From: Streptomyces sp. NBC_01244 | GTDB taxonomy: Bacteria > Actinomycetota > Actinomycetes > Streptomycetales > Streptomycetaceae | Direction: 5' to 3' | Assembly (NCBI RefSeq): GCF_035987325.1 | Contig: NZ_CP108488.1 | Span: 6,138,001-6,202,000 of the forward strand | DNA: 64,000 bases | Part shown: positions 1 through 9,055 of the stretch, in pieces | Layout: every line of letters starts with the position of its first letter | Position numbering within the stretch: the first letter of the stretch is position 1 | Notes under the pieces: generated by a model | Told to the model about the DNA's origin: nothing | Databases searched by the model: none | What the model saw: only the letters and a program-made list of their open reading frames with translations | Translations under genes and position numbers: made by a program

Positions 1-828
1 CCGGTCGCCGCCCTCTTCGGAGACAAGGCCCCCGACCCTGCCACCGCCGCACGCATCCGCAAGGACCTCTACCTCGACCAGCCCCTGTGGAAGCAGTACC
101 TCCACTACATGGGCCAGATCTTCCAGGGCGACTTCGGCACCGCCTTCAACGGCCAGAAGGTCACCGAACTCATGGCCTCGGCCTTCCCGGTGACCCTGCG
201 CCTGACCATCGTCGCGATCGCCATCGAGATCGTCGTCGGCATCACCCTCGGCGTGATCAGCGGCCTCAAGCGCGGCAAGTCCATCGACAGCGGCGTGCTG
301 GTGCTCACCCTCGTCGTCATCTCGGTGCCCACCTTCGTGACGGGCTACCTCCTCCAGTACGTCTTCGGCGTCAAATGGGGCTGGGTGCGGCCCACCGTCT
401 CCCCGGACGCCCCCTTCAGCGAGCTGATCCTGCCCGGCATCGTGCTCGCACTGGTCTCCCTCGCCTACGTCACCCGCCTCACCCGGACCTCCATCGCCGA
501 GAACGTCAAGGCCGACTACGTCCGCACCGCCGTGGCCAAGGGCCTGCCCAGACGCCGGGTCATCACCCGCCACCTGCTGCGCAACTCGCTGATCCCCGTG
601 GTCACCTTCATCGGCACCGACATCGGCGCCCTCATGGGCGGAGCCATCGTCACCGAGCGGATCTTCAACATCCACGGCGTCGGCTACCAGCTCTACCAGG
701 GCATCCTGCGCAACAACTCCCCGACGGTGGTCGGCTTCGTGACCATCCTCGTGATCGTCTTCCTGCTGGCGAACCTGCTCGTCGACCTGCTCTACGCGGT
801 CCTGGACCCGAGGATCCGTTATGCCTGA
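1..828 (+). CDS. ABC transporter permease, DppB/OppB type (5' partial)
   Basis: The frame is open from base 1, so the N-terminus lies outside the window and 275 residues remain. It is the first inner-membrane permease of a dipeptide/oligopeptide importer. Several hydrophobic segments are visible, and near the C-terminus lies the permease-ATPase coupling region (DYVRTAVAKGLPRRRV, about 140-155 residues into the visible part). The ending VDLLYAVLDPRIRYA is typical of DppB. Its stop overlaps the next permease start by 8 nt, so the two are translationally coupled. It heads a four-gene operon running to 3929; the solute-binding protein is presumably upstream of the window. Confidence 0.93.
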   Translation, partial: PVAALFGDKAPDPATAARIRKDLYLDQPLWKQYLHYMGQIFQGDFGTAFNGQKVTELMASAFPVTLRLTIVAIAIEIVVGITLGVISGLKRGKSIDSGVLVLTLVVISVPTFVTGYLLQYVFGVKWGWVRPTVSPDAPFSELILPGIVLALVSLAYVTRLTRTSIAENVKADYVRTAVAKGLPRRRVITRHLLRNSLIPVVTFIGTDIGALMGGAIVTERIFNIHGVGYQLYQGILRNNSPTVVGFVTILVIVFLLANLLVDLLYAVLDPRIRYA

Positions 829-1864
829 GCCCGATCCCGAGCGCGCCGCCTACGACCCGCTGGGACCCGGCCCCCACGAGTCCATCGCCCCCACCGGCCA
901 GGGCGGGGCCATGGATCTCGCCCTGGAAGAGGGGGAGTCCCTGGAGAAGGAACTCGGGGCAGGCCCGGCAGGCCCCGCAGGCCCCCAGGAGCTGCATCCA
1001 TCAGCCGCCTCCGGCGGACGGGCCCGCTCCCTGTGGTCCGACGCCTGGCACCAGCTGCGCCGCAACCCCGTCTTCCTCGTCTCCACCCTGCTGATCCTCT
1101 TCCTCGTGGTCATCTCCATCTGGCCCCAGCTCATCGCGAGCGGCGACCCGCTCCAGTGCGACCTGTCGAAATCGCAGCAGGGCTCCTCCCCGGGCCACCC
1201 CTTCGGCTACGACACCCAGGGCTGCGACGTGTACACCCGGACCGTCTACGGGGCCCGTGCCTCCATCACCGTCGGCATCTGCGCCACACTCGGCGCCGCC
1301 CTCCTCGGCTCCGCGCTCGGCGGGCTCGCCGGGTTCTTCGGCGGCTGGGGCGACGCGCTGCTCTCCCGGGTCGCCGACATCTTCTTCGGCATCCCCGTGG
1401 TCCTCGGCGGCCTGGTCTTCCTGTCCGTGGTCACCAGCACCACCGTCTGGCCCGTCGTCGGCTTCATCGTGCTGCTCGGCTGGCCCCAGCTGGCCCGCAT
1501 CGCCCGCGGCTCGGTCATCACCGCCAAACAGAACGACTACGTCCAGGCCGCGCGGGCGCTCGGCGCCGGCAACGGCCGGATGCTGCTGCGGCACGTGGCG
1601 CCCAACGCCATCGCGCCCGTCATCGTCGTCGCCACCATCGCGCTCGGCACCTACATCGCGCTGGAAGCCACCCTGTCCTTCCTCGGCGTGGGCCTGCGCC
1701 CGCCCACGGTCTCCTGGGGCATCGACATCTCCAACGCCGCCTCACAGATCCGCAACGCCCCGCACATGCTGCTCTACCCGGCGGGCGCGCTCAGCGTGAC
1801 CGTGCTCGCGTTCATCATGCTCGGCGACGCGGTGCGCGACGCCCTCGACCCCAAGCTGCGCTGA
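821..1864 (+). CDS. ABC transporter permease, DppC/OppC type
   Basis: This 347-aa protein is the second permease of the peptide importer. About 85 mostly polar residues, rich in Glu, Gly and Pro, precede the first membrane segment (VFLVSTLLILFLVVISIWP). The coupling loop is visible (YVQAARALGAGNGRMLLRHV), as is the family signature ALEATLSFLGVGLRPPTVSW. The N-terminal tail is longer than in enteric DppC. The ATG overlaps the stop of the preceding permease, and the first ATPase gene starts 12 nt downstream. Confidence 0.94.
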   Translation: MPEPDPERAAYDPLGPGPHESIAPTGQGGAMDLALEEGESLEKELGAGPAGPAGPQELHPSAASGGRARSLWSDAWHQLRRNPVFLVSTLLILFLVVISIWPQLIASGDPLQCDLSKSQQGSSPGHPFGYDTQGCDVYTRTVYGARASITVGICATLGAALLGSALGGLAGFFGGWGDALLSRVADIFFGIPVVLGGLVFLSVVTSTTVWPVVGFIVLLGWPQLARIARGSVITAKQNDYVQAARALGAGNGRMLLRHVAPNAIAPVIVVATIALGTYIALEATLSFLGVGLRPPTVSWGIDISNAASQIRNAPHMLLYPAGALSVTVLAFIMLGDAVRDALDPKLR

Positions 1865-1876
1865 GGAGCCCCGCAC

Positions 1877-2851
1877 ATGCTGCTCGAAGTGCGCGACCTG
1901 CACGTGGAATTCAAGACGCGGGACGGAGTCGCCAAAGCCGTCAACGGGGTCAACTACTCCGTGGCCGAGGGCGAGACCCTCGCCGTGCTCGGCGAGTCCG
2001 GCTCCGGCAAGTCGGTCACCGCCCAGGCCGTCATGGGCATCCTCGACATGCCGCCGGGCCGCATCGCGGGCGGCGAGATCCTCTTCAAGGGCAAGGACCT
2101 GCTGAAGATGAAGGAGGAGGAGCGCAGGAAGGTCCGCGGCGCCGAGATGGCCATGATCTTCCAGGACGCCCTGTCCTCCCTCAACCCGGTCCTGAGCGTC
2201 GGCGCGCAGCTCGGCGAGATGTACGAGGTCCACCGCGGGATGTCCCGCAAGGACGCCCGGAACAAGGCCGTGGAGCTGATGGACCGGGTGAAGATCCCGG
2301 CGGCCCGGGAGCGGGTGGGGGACTACCCGCACCAGTTCTCCGGCGGCATGCGCCAGCGCATCATGATCGCCATGGCGATGGCCCTGGAACCCTCGCTCAT
2401 CATCGCGGACGAACCGACCACCGCCCTGGACGTCACCGTCCAGGCCCAGGTCATGGACCTCCTCGCCGAGCTCCAGCGCGAGCTCAACATGGGCCTGATC
2501 CTGATCACCCACGACCTCGGCGTGGTCGCCGACGTCGCCGACAAGATCGCCGTCATGTACGCCGGCCGGATCGTCGAGGCGGCCCCCGTCCACGAGATCT
2601 ACAAGAGTCCCGCCCACCCGTACACCCGCGGCCTGCTGGACTCCATCCCGCGCCTGGACCAGAAGGGCCAGGAGCTGTACGCCATCAAGGGCCTGCCGCC
2701 CAACCTGCTCGCCATCCCGCCCGGCTGCGCCTTCAATCCGCGCTGCCCGATGGCCCAGGCCGTCTGCCGCACCGACGTACCGCCGCTGGCCGAGGTCGGA
2801 CCGGGCCGCGCCAGTGCGTGCTTCTTCTGGAAGGAGTGCCTCGGTGGCTGA
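1877..2851 (+). CDS. Peptide ABC transporter ATP-binding protein, DppD/OppD type
   Basis: This 324-aa cytoplasmic ATPase powers the peptide importer. Walker A is GESGSGKS at about residues 39-46. The signature FSGGMRQR, Walker B LIIADEPT and H-loop ITHDLGVVA follow in order. The C-terminal oligopeptide-family domain carries a conserved Cys cluster ([14 protein letters not shown]). An ATG lies shortly after the permease stop. Its own stop is overlapped 8 nt by the GTG of the partner ATPase, giving the usual DppD-DppF pair. Confidence 0.95.
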   Translation: MLLEVRDLHVEFKTRDGVAKAVNGVNYSVAEGETLAVLGESGSGKSVTAQAVMGILDMPPGRIAGGEILFKGKDLLKMKEEERRKVRGAEMAMIFQDALSSLNPVLSVGAQLGEMYEVHRGMSRKDARNKAVELMDRVKIPAARERVGDYPHQFSGGMRQRIMIAMAMALEPSLIIADEPTTALDVTVQAQVMDLLAELQRELNMGLILITHDLGVVADVADKIAVMYAGRIVEAAPVHEIYKSPAHPYTRGLLDSIPRLDQKGQELYAIKGLPPNLLAIPPGCAFNPRCPMAQAVCRTDVPPLAEVGPGRASACFFWKECLGG

Positions 2852-3929
2852 GTCCATCCTCGTGGTGGAGGACCTGGTCAAGCACTACCCGCTGACCCAG
2901 GGCATCCTCTTCAAGAAGCACGTCGGCGCCGTCAAGGCCGTCGACGGGGTCTCCTTCGACCTGCGGGCCGGCGAAACCCTCGGCATCGTCGGGGAATCCG
3001 GCTGCGGCAAGTCCACCGTCGCCAAGATGCTGGTCAACCTGGAACGCCCGACGGCGGGTTCGATCACGTACAAGGGCGAGGACCTGGCCAAGCTCTCCGC
3101 CAAGGGTCTCAAGGCCGCGCGCCGCAACATCCAGATGGTGTTCCAGGACCCGTACACCTCGCTGAACCCGCGCATGACCGTCGGCGACATCATCGGCGAG
3201 CCCTACGAGATCCACCCCGAGGTCGCCCCCAAGGGCGACCGCCGCCGCAAGGTCCAGGAGCTCCTGGACGTCGTCGGCCTCAACCCGGAGTACATCAACC
3301 GGTACCCGCACCAGTTCTCCGGCGGCCAGCGCCAGCGCATCGGCATCGCCCGCGGACTCGCCCTCCAGCCGGAGATCATCGTCGCCGACGAGCCCGTCTC
3401 CGCCCTCGACGTCTCCGTGCAGGCCCAGGTGGTCAACCTCCTGGAGCGCCTCCAGGACGAGTTCAACCTCTCCTACGTGTTCATCGCGCACGACCTCTCG
3501 ATCGTCCGGCACATCTCCGACCGGGTCGGCGTCATGTACCTGGGCCGGATCGTCGAGATCGGCACCGACACCCAGATCTACGACCACCCCACCCACCCCT
3601 ACACCCAGGCACTGCTCTCCGCCGTTCCGGTCCCCGACCCGGAGGCCCGCGCGGGCCGCGACCGGATCATCCTCTCCGGCGACGTGCCCTCCCCGGCCAA
3701 CCCGCCCTCGGGCTGCCGCTTCCGCACCCGCTGCTGGAAGGCCGAGGCGCGATGCGCGTCCGAGGTCCCGCTCCTGGAGATCCCGGCCTTCCTCCCCGGC
3801 GGCCCGGCGGCCCACCCCTCGGCCTGTCATTTCGCATCCGAGCGGGCCGCCCTTCCGCCGGGACCGCCGCCCGCACCGCCGTCGGGATCACCGCCGGGAG
3901 CACAGCCGCAATCACCGACCAAGGAGTGA
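2844..3929 (+). CDS. Peptide ABC transporter ATP-binding protein, DppF/OppF type
   Basis: This is the second ATPase of the importer, 361 aa from the GTG at 2844. That start is preferred over an in-frame codon 30 nt upstream because AAGGAG at 2831-2836 is 7 nt before it and the family N-terminus begins there ([16 protein letters not shown]). Walker A is GESGCGKS, the signature is FSGGQRQR and Walker B is [10 protein letters not shown]-terminal Cys motif ([14 protein letters not shown]) is present. The last 50 or so residues are a Pro/Gly-rich tail beyond the usual family end. It is the last gene of the operon. Confidence 0.94.
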   Translation: MAESILVVEDLVKHYPLTQGILFKKHVGAVKAVDGVSFDLRAGETLGIVGESGCGKSTVAKMLVNLERPTAGSITYKGEDLAKLSAKGLKAARRNIQMVFQDPYTSLNPRMTVGDIIGEPYEIHPEVAPKGDRRRKVQELLDVVGLNPEYINRYPHQFSGGQRQRIGIARGLALQPEIIVADEPVSALDVSVQAQVVNLLERLQDEFNLSYVFIAHDLSIVRHISDRVGVMYLGRIVEIGTDTQIYDHPTHPYTQALLSAVPVPDPEARAGRDRIILSGDVPSPANPPSGCRFRTRCWKAEARCASEVPLLEIPAFLPGGPAAHPSACHFASERAALPPGPPPAPPSGSPPGAQPQSPTKE

Positions 3930-4287
3930 GCTCAGGGCCTCCAGGACCGCTCATTTTTCGCCACAGCTGTGAACGGCACCACGGTTCCTTCACAACTCGG
4001 TTTACATGCAGGCAACTTGACCGTTTCTGTCCCGAGATCTGGGCCGGGCAGCCTGGATTCGTGCGGCCGTGCGGGTGCCGACAGCCGGCCGGGGAGGCGT
4101 ACAGCTTCCCCGGCCGGCACTCCTGTGACCCCGGACGTGCGCGGCGTGCGCCCCTCGTGCTGCCGGAATCGATCGATGTGGCGGTACGGATAGTTATGAT
4201 CCGTAGCGCACGGTGGGTATGACTCTGCCGAGCACCGAGTTGCGAGTACGCGAACCCGATGTCCGCTCGACGTGGAGGTGAAACGCC
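3930..4287. other. Intergenic region after the peptide ABC operon (358 bp)
   Basis: No supported gene is seen here. It contains the terminator-like hairpin at 4084-4118 and, at its right end, a good Shine-Dalgarno (GGAGGTG at 4271-4277) for the small gene at 4288. The stretch 4180-4260 is less GC-rich than its surroundings and probably carries the promoter of the small gene and mshB; no consensus -35/-10 pair could be assigned. Confidence 0.6.
4084..4118 (+). terminator. Hairpin, likely terminator of the peptide ABC operon
   Basis: A perfect 12-bp stem (GCCGGCCGGGGA with its complement, arms 4084-4095 and 4107-4118) has an 11-nt loop that can close further with one mismatch. It lies about 155 nt after the last operon stop. 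There is no U-tract, as is usual in Streptomyces. Confidence 0.6.
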
Positions 4288-4482
4288 GTGGCACTATCGA
4301 TCTCGGCCGTGGTGCTGCTGGCAGTCGTCGTCTTCCTGCTGGTCCGGCGTTCGGGCCTGAAGGCGGGTCACGCAGTGGTCTGTGTACTGCTCGGCTTCTA
4401 CCTGGCGAGCTCGACCGTGGCTCCGACGCTCTCCCAGCTGACCAACAACGTGGCGAGCATGATCAGCGGCCTCAAGTTCTAG
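4288..4482 (+). CDS. Small conserved membrane protein, 64 aa
   Basis: A GTG start is preceded by GGAGGTG at 4271-4277. One N-terminal membrane span is visible (ISAVVLLAVVVFLLV), followed by a basic turn (RRSGLKAGH) and a second hydrophobic stretch (AVVCVLLGFYLASSTVAPTL). The result is a two-span hairpin protein with a short polar tail. I do not recognise a named family. It lies 51 nt upstream of mshB on the same strand and may share its transcript. It is short, but codon use and ribosome binding site support it. Confidence 0.8.
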   Translation: MALSISAVVLLAVVVFLLVRRSGLKAGHAVVCVLLGFYLASSTVAPTLSQLTNNVASMISGLKF

Positions 4483-4533
4483 CGGCGTTCCGGGTCCGTG
4501 GGCCGGGCCGCCGTTTCTCGTAGGGTTACCCCC

Positions 4534-5442
4534 ATGAACGGTCTTCCCGCCCGTCGGCTCCTGCTCGTGCACGCGCACCCGGACGACGAGTCGATCAACA
4601 ACGGCGTCACCATGGCCAAGTACGCGGCCGAGGGCGTCCATGTCGCGTTGGTGACCTGCACCCTCGGCGAGGAGGGTGAGGTCATCCCGCCCGGCCTCGC
4701 CCACCTGACGGCCGACCGCGAGGACACCCTCGGCGCCCACCGCGTCGGAGAGCTCGCCGAGGCCATGAAGGAACTGGGCGTCGCCGACCACCGCTTCCTC
4801 GGCGGCCCCGGCCGCTTCCGCGACTCCGGGATGATGGGCGCCGAACAGAACCGCCGGCCCGGCGCCTTCTGGTCCGCCGACGTGGACGAGGCCGCGGGGT
4901 ACCTCGTGGAGGTGATCCGCGAGCTGCGCCCCCAGGTCCTCGTCACCTACGACCCGGACGGCGGCTACGGCCACCCCGACCACATCCAGGCCCACCGCGT
5001 CGCCACCCGCGCCGCCGAACTGGCCGCGGAGCCCACGTACCGCCGTGACCTCGGCGCACCGCACACCATCGAGAAGTTCTACTGGAACCGCGTCCCGCGC
5101 ACGGTCGTCGAGGAGGGCTTCGCCCGGCTCCGCGAGGCCGGGAGCGAGGTGCCCTTCCCGGCGCCGGCCGCGCCGGACGACGTGCCGGGCGTGGTGGACG
5201 ACGAGCGGATCACCGCCGAGATCGGCGGGGACGAGGCCGCGGAGCAGGCGTTCGTGGCGGCCAAGACGGCCGCGATGCGCGCCCACGCCACCCAGATCGC
5301 GGTGGACGGGCCCTTCTTCGCACTCTCCAACGACCTGGCGCAGCCGCTGTTCACCCACGAGTACTACGAGTTGGCCGCCGGCCGGCCCGGCGTCCCGGCG
5401 GGCGAGCGCGAGCGCGACCTCTTCGCGGGGGTCCGGGCATGA
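4534..5442 (+). CDS. mshB: N-acetyl-glucosaminyl-inositol deacetylase (mycothiol synthesis)
   Basis: This 302-aa zinc deacetylase removes acetate from GlcNAc-myo-inositol, the second committed step of mycothiol synthesis, in the cytoplasm. The metal motif HPDDE lies at residues 15-19, and the second motif, [11 protein letters not shown], at about 152-162. The body matches the LmbE/PIG-L family at full length. The ATG at 4534 is preferred to an in-frame GTG at 4498 because homology begins at [13 protein letters not shown]; its ribosome binding site is weak. The following membrane gene overlaps its stop (ATGA). Confidence 0.95.
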   Translation: MNGLPARRLLLVHAHPDDESINNGVTMAKYAAEGVHVALVTCTLGEEGEVIPPGLAHLTADREDTLGAHRVGELAEAMKELGVADHRFLGGPGRFRDSGMMGAEQNRRPGAFWSADVDEAAGYLVEVIRELRPQVLVTYDPDGGYGHPDHIQAHRVATRAAELAAEPTYRRDLGAPHTIEKFYWNRVPRTVVEEGFARLREAGSEVPFPAPAAPDDVPGVVDDERITAEIGGDEAAEQAFVAAKTAAMRAHATQIAVDGPFFALSNDLAQPLFTHEYYELAAGRPGVPAGERERDLFAGVRA

Positions 5443-5822
5443 CCGGCACGTGGAACGCGGGGCGGATCGCCGCCCTGCTGGGCCTGTTGGCGGCCGGAGC
5501 GCTGACCGGCGTGGCCGGCTGGCTCGTCGTCGACCTGTGGTTCCCGGGCGGACTGGTGCTCGCGCTCCTCGCGCTCTTCGGCCTGTTCCTCGGCGCCCGC
5601 ATCGCGCTGGGCACCGGCATCGGAGTCGGGGCGGCCACCGCGGGCTGGTTCCTCTCCTACGTGATCCTCGGCGTGCCCCGGCCGGAGGGGGACTTCCTGC
5701 TCGGTTCGTCCGGAATCGGCATGTACGCCTACCTTTTGGGTGGAGTGGTGCTCGCTGTGATGTGCGCCACGATGAACATCGCGGGGGACCGGCCGCTTTC
5801 GGCCGCCGGCAACGCCAAGTGA
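5439..5822 (+). CDS. DUF6113-type membrane protein
   Basis: This 127-aa integral membrane protein has about four hydrophobic segments (for example [20 protein letters not shown] and [19 protein letters not shown]). It resembles the DUF6113 proteins found next to mshB in Streptomyces; this is recalled, not computed. Its ATG overlaps the mshB stop by 4 nt, so expression is coupled. Function unknown. The 237 bp that follow hold no recognised gene. Confidence 0.8.
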   Translation: MTGTWNAGRIAALLGLLAAGALTGVAGWLVVDLWFPGGLVLALLALFGLFLGARIALGTGIGVGAATAGWFLSYVILGVPRPEGDFLLGSSGIGMYAYLLGGVVLAVMCATMNIAGDRPLSAAGNAK

Positions 5823-6059
5823 CGCGGCGTCGGCCGCGCACGACGCCTTGACGAGCCGCTCGGACGGTGCCTGCGCGGACCCCCGGCAGCCGGGCGACAG
5901 GTGCTCAGGGGGTGCGCGCCGGGGGCGCGCGGGAGATCAAGGGGACCCCTTCGTTCCCGGCGGCCGGGTACGCGAGGGCGGTGGCCAGTATGGTGGACCG
6001 GCCGCCGAGCTGCCCGCGCACGCTATGACGGGCGGCGGAGCCGATCGGGAGAACCTGCC

Positions 6060-8093
6060 TTGAGCCGTGAAACTGACAGTCCGTCCTCCGGGCCCAACGG
6101 GCGCGGCACGGCGGCGTACCCCTCGGGTGCGCCGCCGTACGGATCAGGCCAGTATCCGTCCACGACAGTGCCCCCCGGTCCGGGCGCGGCGACCATCCCG
6201 GAGGAGAGTTCAGTGACCGCACCGCCCGCGAAGCCGTCCACACCCGATTCCGACGGGCCGAAGACGGAGACCCAGCTGACGACCCGGATCCGGATCAACA
6301 TCCCGGGTTCGCGGCCGATTCCGCCCGTGGTCGTACGCCAGACCATGCCCGAAGCCGAGGCCGGGCAGGCGCCCGAGCCCGCAGCCGCCCCGCCGGCCGC
6401 GCCGGAGCCGGCTCCGGCCGAGGACCCGACCAGCAACTGGTTCGCACCGCGCAAGGCGGGCACCGCGCCCGCCCCGGCGCAGGCCCCGGCCCAGGCCGGC
6501 GGCCCGCGCTTCGACGGGCCCGCGCAGCAGGGCTTCGCCCAGGGCCCGGCCGGGCCGCGCCCGGGCGCGCCGATGGGCCCCGGCCCGGGCGCGCCGATGG
6601 GCCCCGGCCCCGGTGCCCCGATGGGCCCCCGCCCCGGCGGTCCGGGCCCCGCCCCGGCCCAGGCCGGTGGCCCGCGCTTCGACGGGCCCGCGCAGCAGGG
6701 CTTCGCCCAGGGTCCCGCCGGGCCGCGCCCCGGTGCGCCGATGGGCCCCGGCCCCGGCGGCCCCGGTGTCGGCCCCGGCTACCCCGCACCGCCCGCCGGA
6801 CCCGGCGGCCCCCGTACGGGTGCCCCCGCGGGCCCCGCGCAGGGCCCCGGTGCCGGTCCCGCCGGGCCGCCCGTGCCGCAGCCCGGCCCCGGAGCCGCCT
6901 ACGGTCCCGGCTCCGGCTCCGGCCCCGTCGCCCAGGCCCTGGGAACCCCCGTCCCGCCCGCCCCGGCCTGGCCCGGCACCGGCCCCGGCCGTAGCCCGGA
7001 CGGGCCGACCGGCGGGCCCGCGCTGGGCTCCGTACCGGAGCCGAGCTGGCCCGGCCCGGAGCTGGACTCCGCCGGACATCCGCAGCCCGCGCCCACCCCG
7101 GTGCCCGCGAACAGGGCCAAGGCCCCCGCGCAGGCTCCGGCGCGGCCCGCCAAGAAGGGCCGCAACAAGCTGGTCCTGGTCGGCGGAGCCCTCTTCACGC
7201 TGTGCGGCGTGGCCTACGGAGCCGGTCTGCTCCTCAACCACTCCGACGTCCCCAAGGGCACCACCGTCATGGGCGTCGACATCAGCGGCAGCCGCGACGA
7301 GGCCGTCGCCAAGCTCCAGACGTCCTTCGGCAACCGCGCCGCCACCCCGCTCCGGCTCACCGTCGGCGGAAAGCCGGTCGAGCTGAAGCCCGAGAAGGCC
7401 GGCCTGAGCCTGGACAGCCAGACCACCGTCCGCAACGCGGCGGGCAGCGACTACAACCCCTTCACGGTCATCGGCTCGCTGTTCGGCAGCGAGCGCAAGG
7501 CCGAGGCCGTCCTGCCCACCGACGAGGAGAAGCTGCGGGTCGCCCTCCAGGAGCTCGCGGGCACCGCCGGCTCCGTCACCGAGGGCACCATCACCTTCGA
7601 CACCGGCAAGGCCCTCGCCGTCCCCGGCAAGCCCGGTTCCACGCTCGATGTGGACGCCTCCGTCGCCCTGGTCACCAAGGCCTTCAGCGACATGGTCGGC
7701 GGCGTCCAGGCCGCCCCCGCCGTACTCCCGGTCGCCACCAAGGACCCGGTCGTCGACCAGGCCGAACTGGACCGGGCCATGAAGGAGTTCGCCCAGCCCG
7801 CGATGTCGGCACCGGTCCTCGTCAAGGCGGGTACCAAGTCCATCCCGCTCGGCGCCAAGTCCCTGCCGAAGATCCTGAGCATGCAGGTCGTGGACGGCCA
7901 CCTCGTCGAGAAGTACGACCTGGAAGCCCTCAAGACGGCCTACGGGAACACCTTCGACGGAGTCCTCATCATGCGCGGCACCGGCGAGAAGACCGCCGTC
8001 ACCCCGCAGGACGTCGCCGGAGTCCTCGGCAAGGCCCTGCGCGGCAAGACCACCGCCGAACGCACCGCGGTCATCCCCACCAACCCGAGCTGA
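6060..8093 (+). CDS. Membrane-anchored protein with peptidoglycan-binding (PG_binding_4-like) repeats
   Basis: The gene encodes 677 aa from TTG 6060, chosen because GGGAGA at 6047-6052 is correctly spaced; no good ATG lies near. The first 360 or so residues are disordered and Pro/Gly/Ala-rich, with a duplicated unit (GGPRFDGPAQQGFAQGPAGP). One membrane span follows (LVLVGGALFTLCGVAYGAGLLL). The outside region has two YoaR/PG_binding_4-like segments (the first begins GVDISGSRDEAVAKL). Unlike many relatives it ends without a VanW or L,D-transpeptidase domain, so it is probably a wall-binding rather than catalytic protein. A hairpin terminator follows. Confidence 0.85.
   Translation: MSRETDSPSSGPNGRGTAAYPSGAPPYGSGQYPSTTVPPGPGAATIPEESSVTAPPAKPSTPDSDGPKTETQLTTRIRINIPGSRPIPPVVVRQTMPEAEAGQAPEPAAAPPAAPEPAPAEDPTSNWFAPRKAGTAPAPAQAPAQAGGPRFDGPAQQGFAQGPAGPRPGAPMGPGPGAPMGPGPGAPMGPRPGGPGPAPAQAGGPRFDGPAQQGFAQGPAGPRPGAPMGPGPGGPGVGPGYPAPPAGPGGPRTGAPAGPAQGPGAGPAGPPVPQPGPGAAYGPGSGSGPVAQALGTPVPPAPAWPGTGPGRSPDGPTGGPALGSVPEPSWPGPELDSAGHPQPAPTPVPANRAKAPAQAPARPAKKGRNKLVLVGGALFTLCGVAYGAGLLLNHSDVPKGTTVMGVDISGSRDEAVAKLQTSFGNRAATPLRLTVGGKPVELKPEKAGLSLDSQTTVRNAAGSDYNPFTVIGSLFGSERKAEAVLPTDEEKLRVALQELAGTAGSVTEGTITFDTGKALAVPGKPGSTLDVDASVALVTKAFSDMVGGVQAAPAVLPVATKDPVVDQAELDRAMKEFAQPAMSAPVLVKAGTKSIPLGAKSLPKILSMQVVDGHLVEKYDLEALKTAYGNTFDGVLIMRGTGEKTAVTPQDVAGVLGKALRGKTTAERTAVIPTNPS
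6492..6750 (+). repeat. Internal ~91-bp duplication in the Pro/Gly-rich region
   Basis: Two copies (about 6492-6582 and 6660-6750, offset 168 bp, in frame) differ at a few positions. Between them a 24-bp unit encoding GAPMGPGP is repeated three times. The repeats explain the length of the disordered cytoplasmic part of the surrounding protein. Confidence 0.85.
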
Positions 8094-8109
8094 CCCCCCG
8101 CAGCCCCAA

Positions 8110-8148
8110 CCCGGAGCCCCTCCCCGAACCAGGGGCAGGGGCTCCGGG
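8110..8148 (+). terminator. Hairpin terminator after the peptidoglycan-binding gene
   Basis: Arms 8110-8125 and 8132-8148 pair over about 16 bp with one bulged C. It begins 17 nt after the stop codon and is followed directly by a REP-like repeat. Confidence 0.75.
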
Positions 8149-8200
8149 CCAATCCAGCCGTCCGGCGTTTGAGGACCGGGGTCTGGGGCGGAGCCCCAGA
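8149..8200. repeat. REP-like intergenic element, copy 1
   Basis: The core at 8149-8174 (CCAATCCAGCC then TCCGGCGTTTGAGG) recurs in reverse orientation at 48498-48523 and 62421-62447. It is followed by a small hairpin (CTGGGGC/GCCCCAG at 8183-8199). The sequence type is familiar from Streptomyces intergenic regions. Confidence 0.75.
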
Positions 8201-8263
8201 GGGGGTCCGGGCGCAGCCCGCAGCGGGGACTTCGCCCCGCGCGGCGTAAGCCGGGCCGACGGG

Positions 8264-9055
8264 CTAGTTCAGCAGGGCCCGCGCCGCCATCGCCTCGGCA
8301 CGAATCCGCACCGCGGAAGGCGGATCGATCACGTCCACGACCACCGCGTAGGACTCCATCTCCGCCGCCCCCGCCACGAACTCCCCCCGCTCCACGAGCA
8401 GCTTCGCCCGCTCGTACCGCAACGCCGCGGGATGCGAGGGCAGCAGCAGCGCCAGGTCCAGCGCCCACAGCGCCACCCCCGAATGCTCGGGCCGCGACGA
8501 GGCCCACGCCCGGATGTTGTTCAGGATCCGCAGCACGATGTCCATCGTGCGGGCGGCGGTCCGCGGCCCGGCCGCCAGCTCCGCCGGACCCGCGCCCAGC
8601 GAGGCGCCCCCCGCGAAGGGGTCGACGACCACACCCTCCTCCGGATCCCCGAAGCCCACCACGAAGTGCCCCGGCAGGGCCAGCCCGTACACCGGAGCCC
8701 CGGCCCGCCGGGCCACCTCCAGCCACACCACGGACAGCAGGATCGGCAGCCCCCGGCGCCGCCGCAGCACCTCGTGCAGCAGCGAGGACGAGAGCCGGTC
8801 GTAGTCGGCCGGCGTGCCGTGGAAACCCATCCGCCCGCCCAGCAGTTCGGACACCGCCGACGCCCACGCGCGAGCGCCCCGCAGCCCGTACGGCAGCATC
8901 CCCGCCAGCCGGTCCAGCTCGATCTGCGCCCAGTCCATGGCCCGTTCGTCGAGCTCCGGGTCCCCCTCCGCGGCCAGCAGCAGGCACAGCACGGCCAGGT
9001 CGGGCCGCTCCGCCCGCGCCTCGGCCGCGAACCGCTCCCGCCAGAGCGAGGTCAC
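8264..9055 (-). CDS. Transglutaminase-like (SirB1/Transglut_core2) protein
   Basis: Start GTG at 9055 overlaps the stop of the upstream GNAT gene (GTGA), giving 263 aa. The central part, LPILLSVVWLEVARRAGAPV then GLALPGHFVVGF, matches the Transglut_core2 domain of SirB1-type proteins. A C-terminal tail (SHPAALRYERAKLLVERGEF) looks TPR-like. No nucleophilic Cys is visible at the expected position in the core, where PILLSVVW replaces the usual C-containing motif, so enzymatic activity is doubtful. It forms an operon with the acetyltransferase. Confidence 0.8.
   Translation of the reverse strand: MTSLWRERFAAEARAERPDLAVLCLLLAAEGDPELDERAMDWAQIELDRLAGMLPYGLRGARAWASAVSELLGGRMGFHGTPADYDRLSSSLLHEVLRRRRGLPILLSVVWLEVARRAGAPVYGLALPGHFVVGFGDPEEGVVVDPFAGGASLGAGPAELAAGPRTAARTMDIVLRILNNIRAWASSRPEHSGVALWALDLALLLPSHPAALRYERAKLLVERGEFVAGAAEMESYAVVVDVIDPPSAVRIRAEAMAARALLN

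Noticed and set aside
1..3929. Identity with the bldK oligopeptide operon
   Set aside because: BldK-type operons have their own gene content, and the binding protein is outside this window. Adjacency to mshB suggests the separate peptide operon near that gene, so no bld name is given.
6210..8987. 925-aa minus-strand ORF
   Set aside because: It is a shadow of the peptidoglycan-binding gene. Its Gly/Arg-rich composition is that of an antisense frame.
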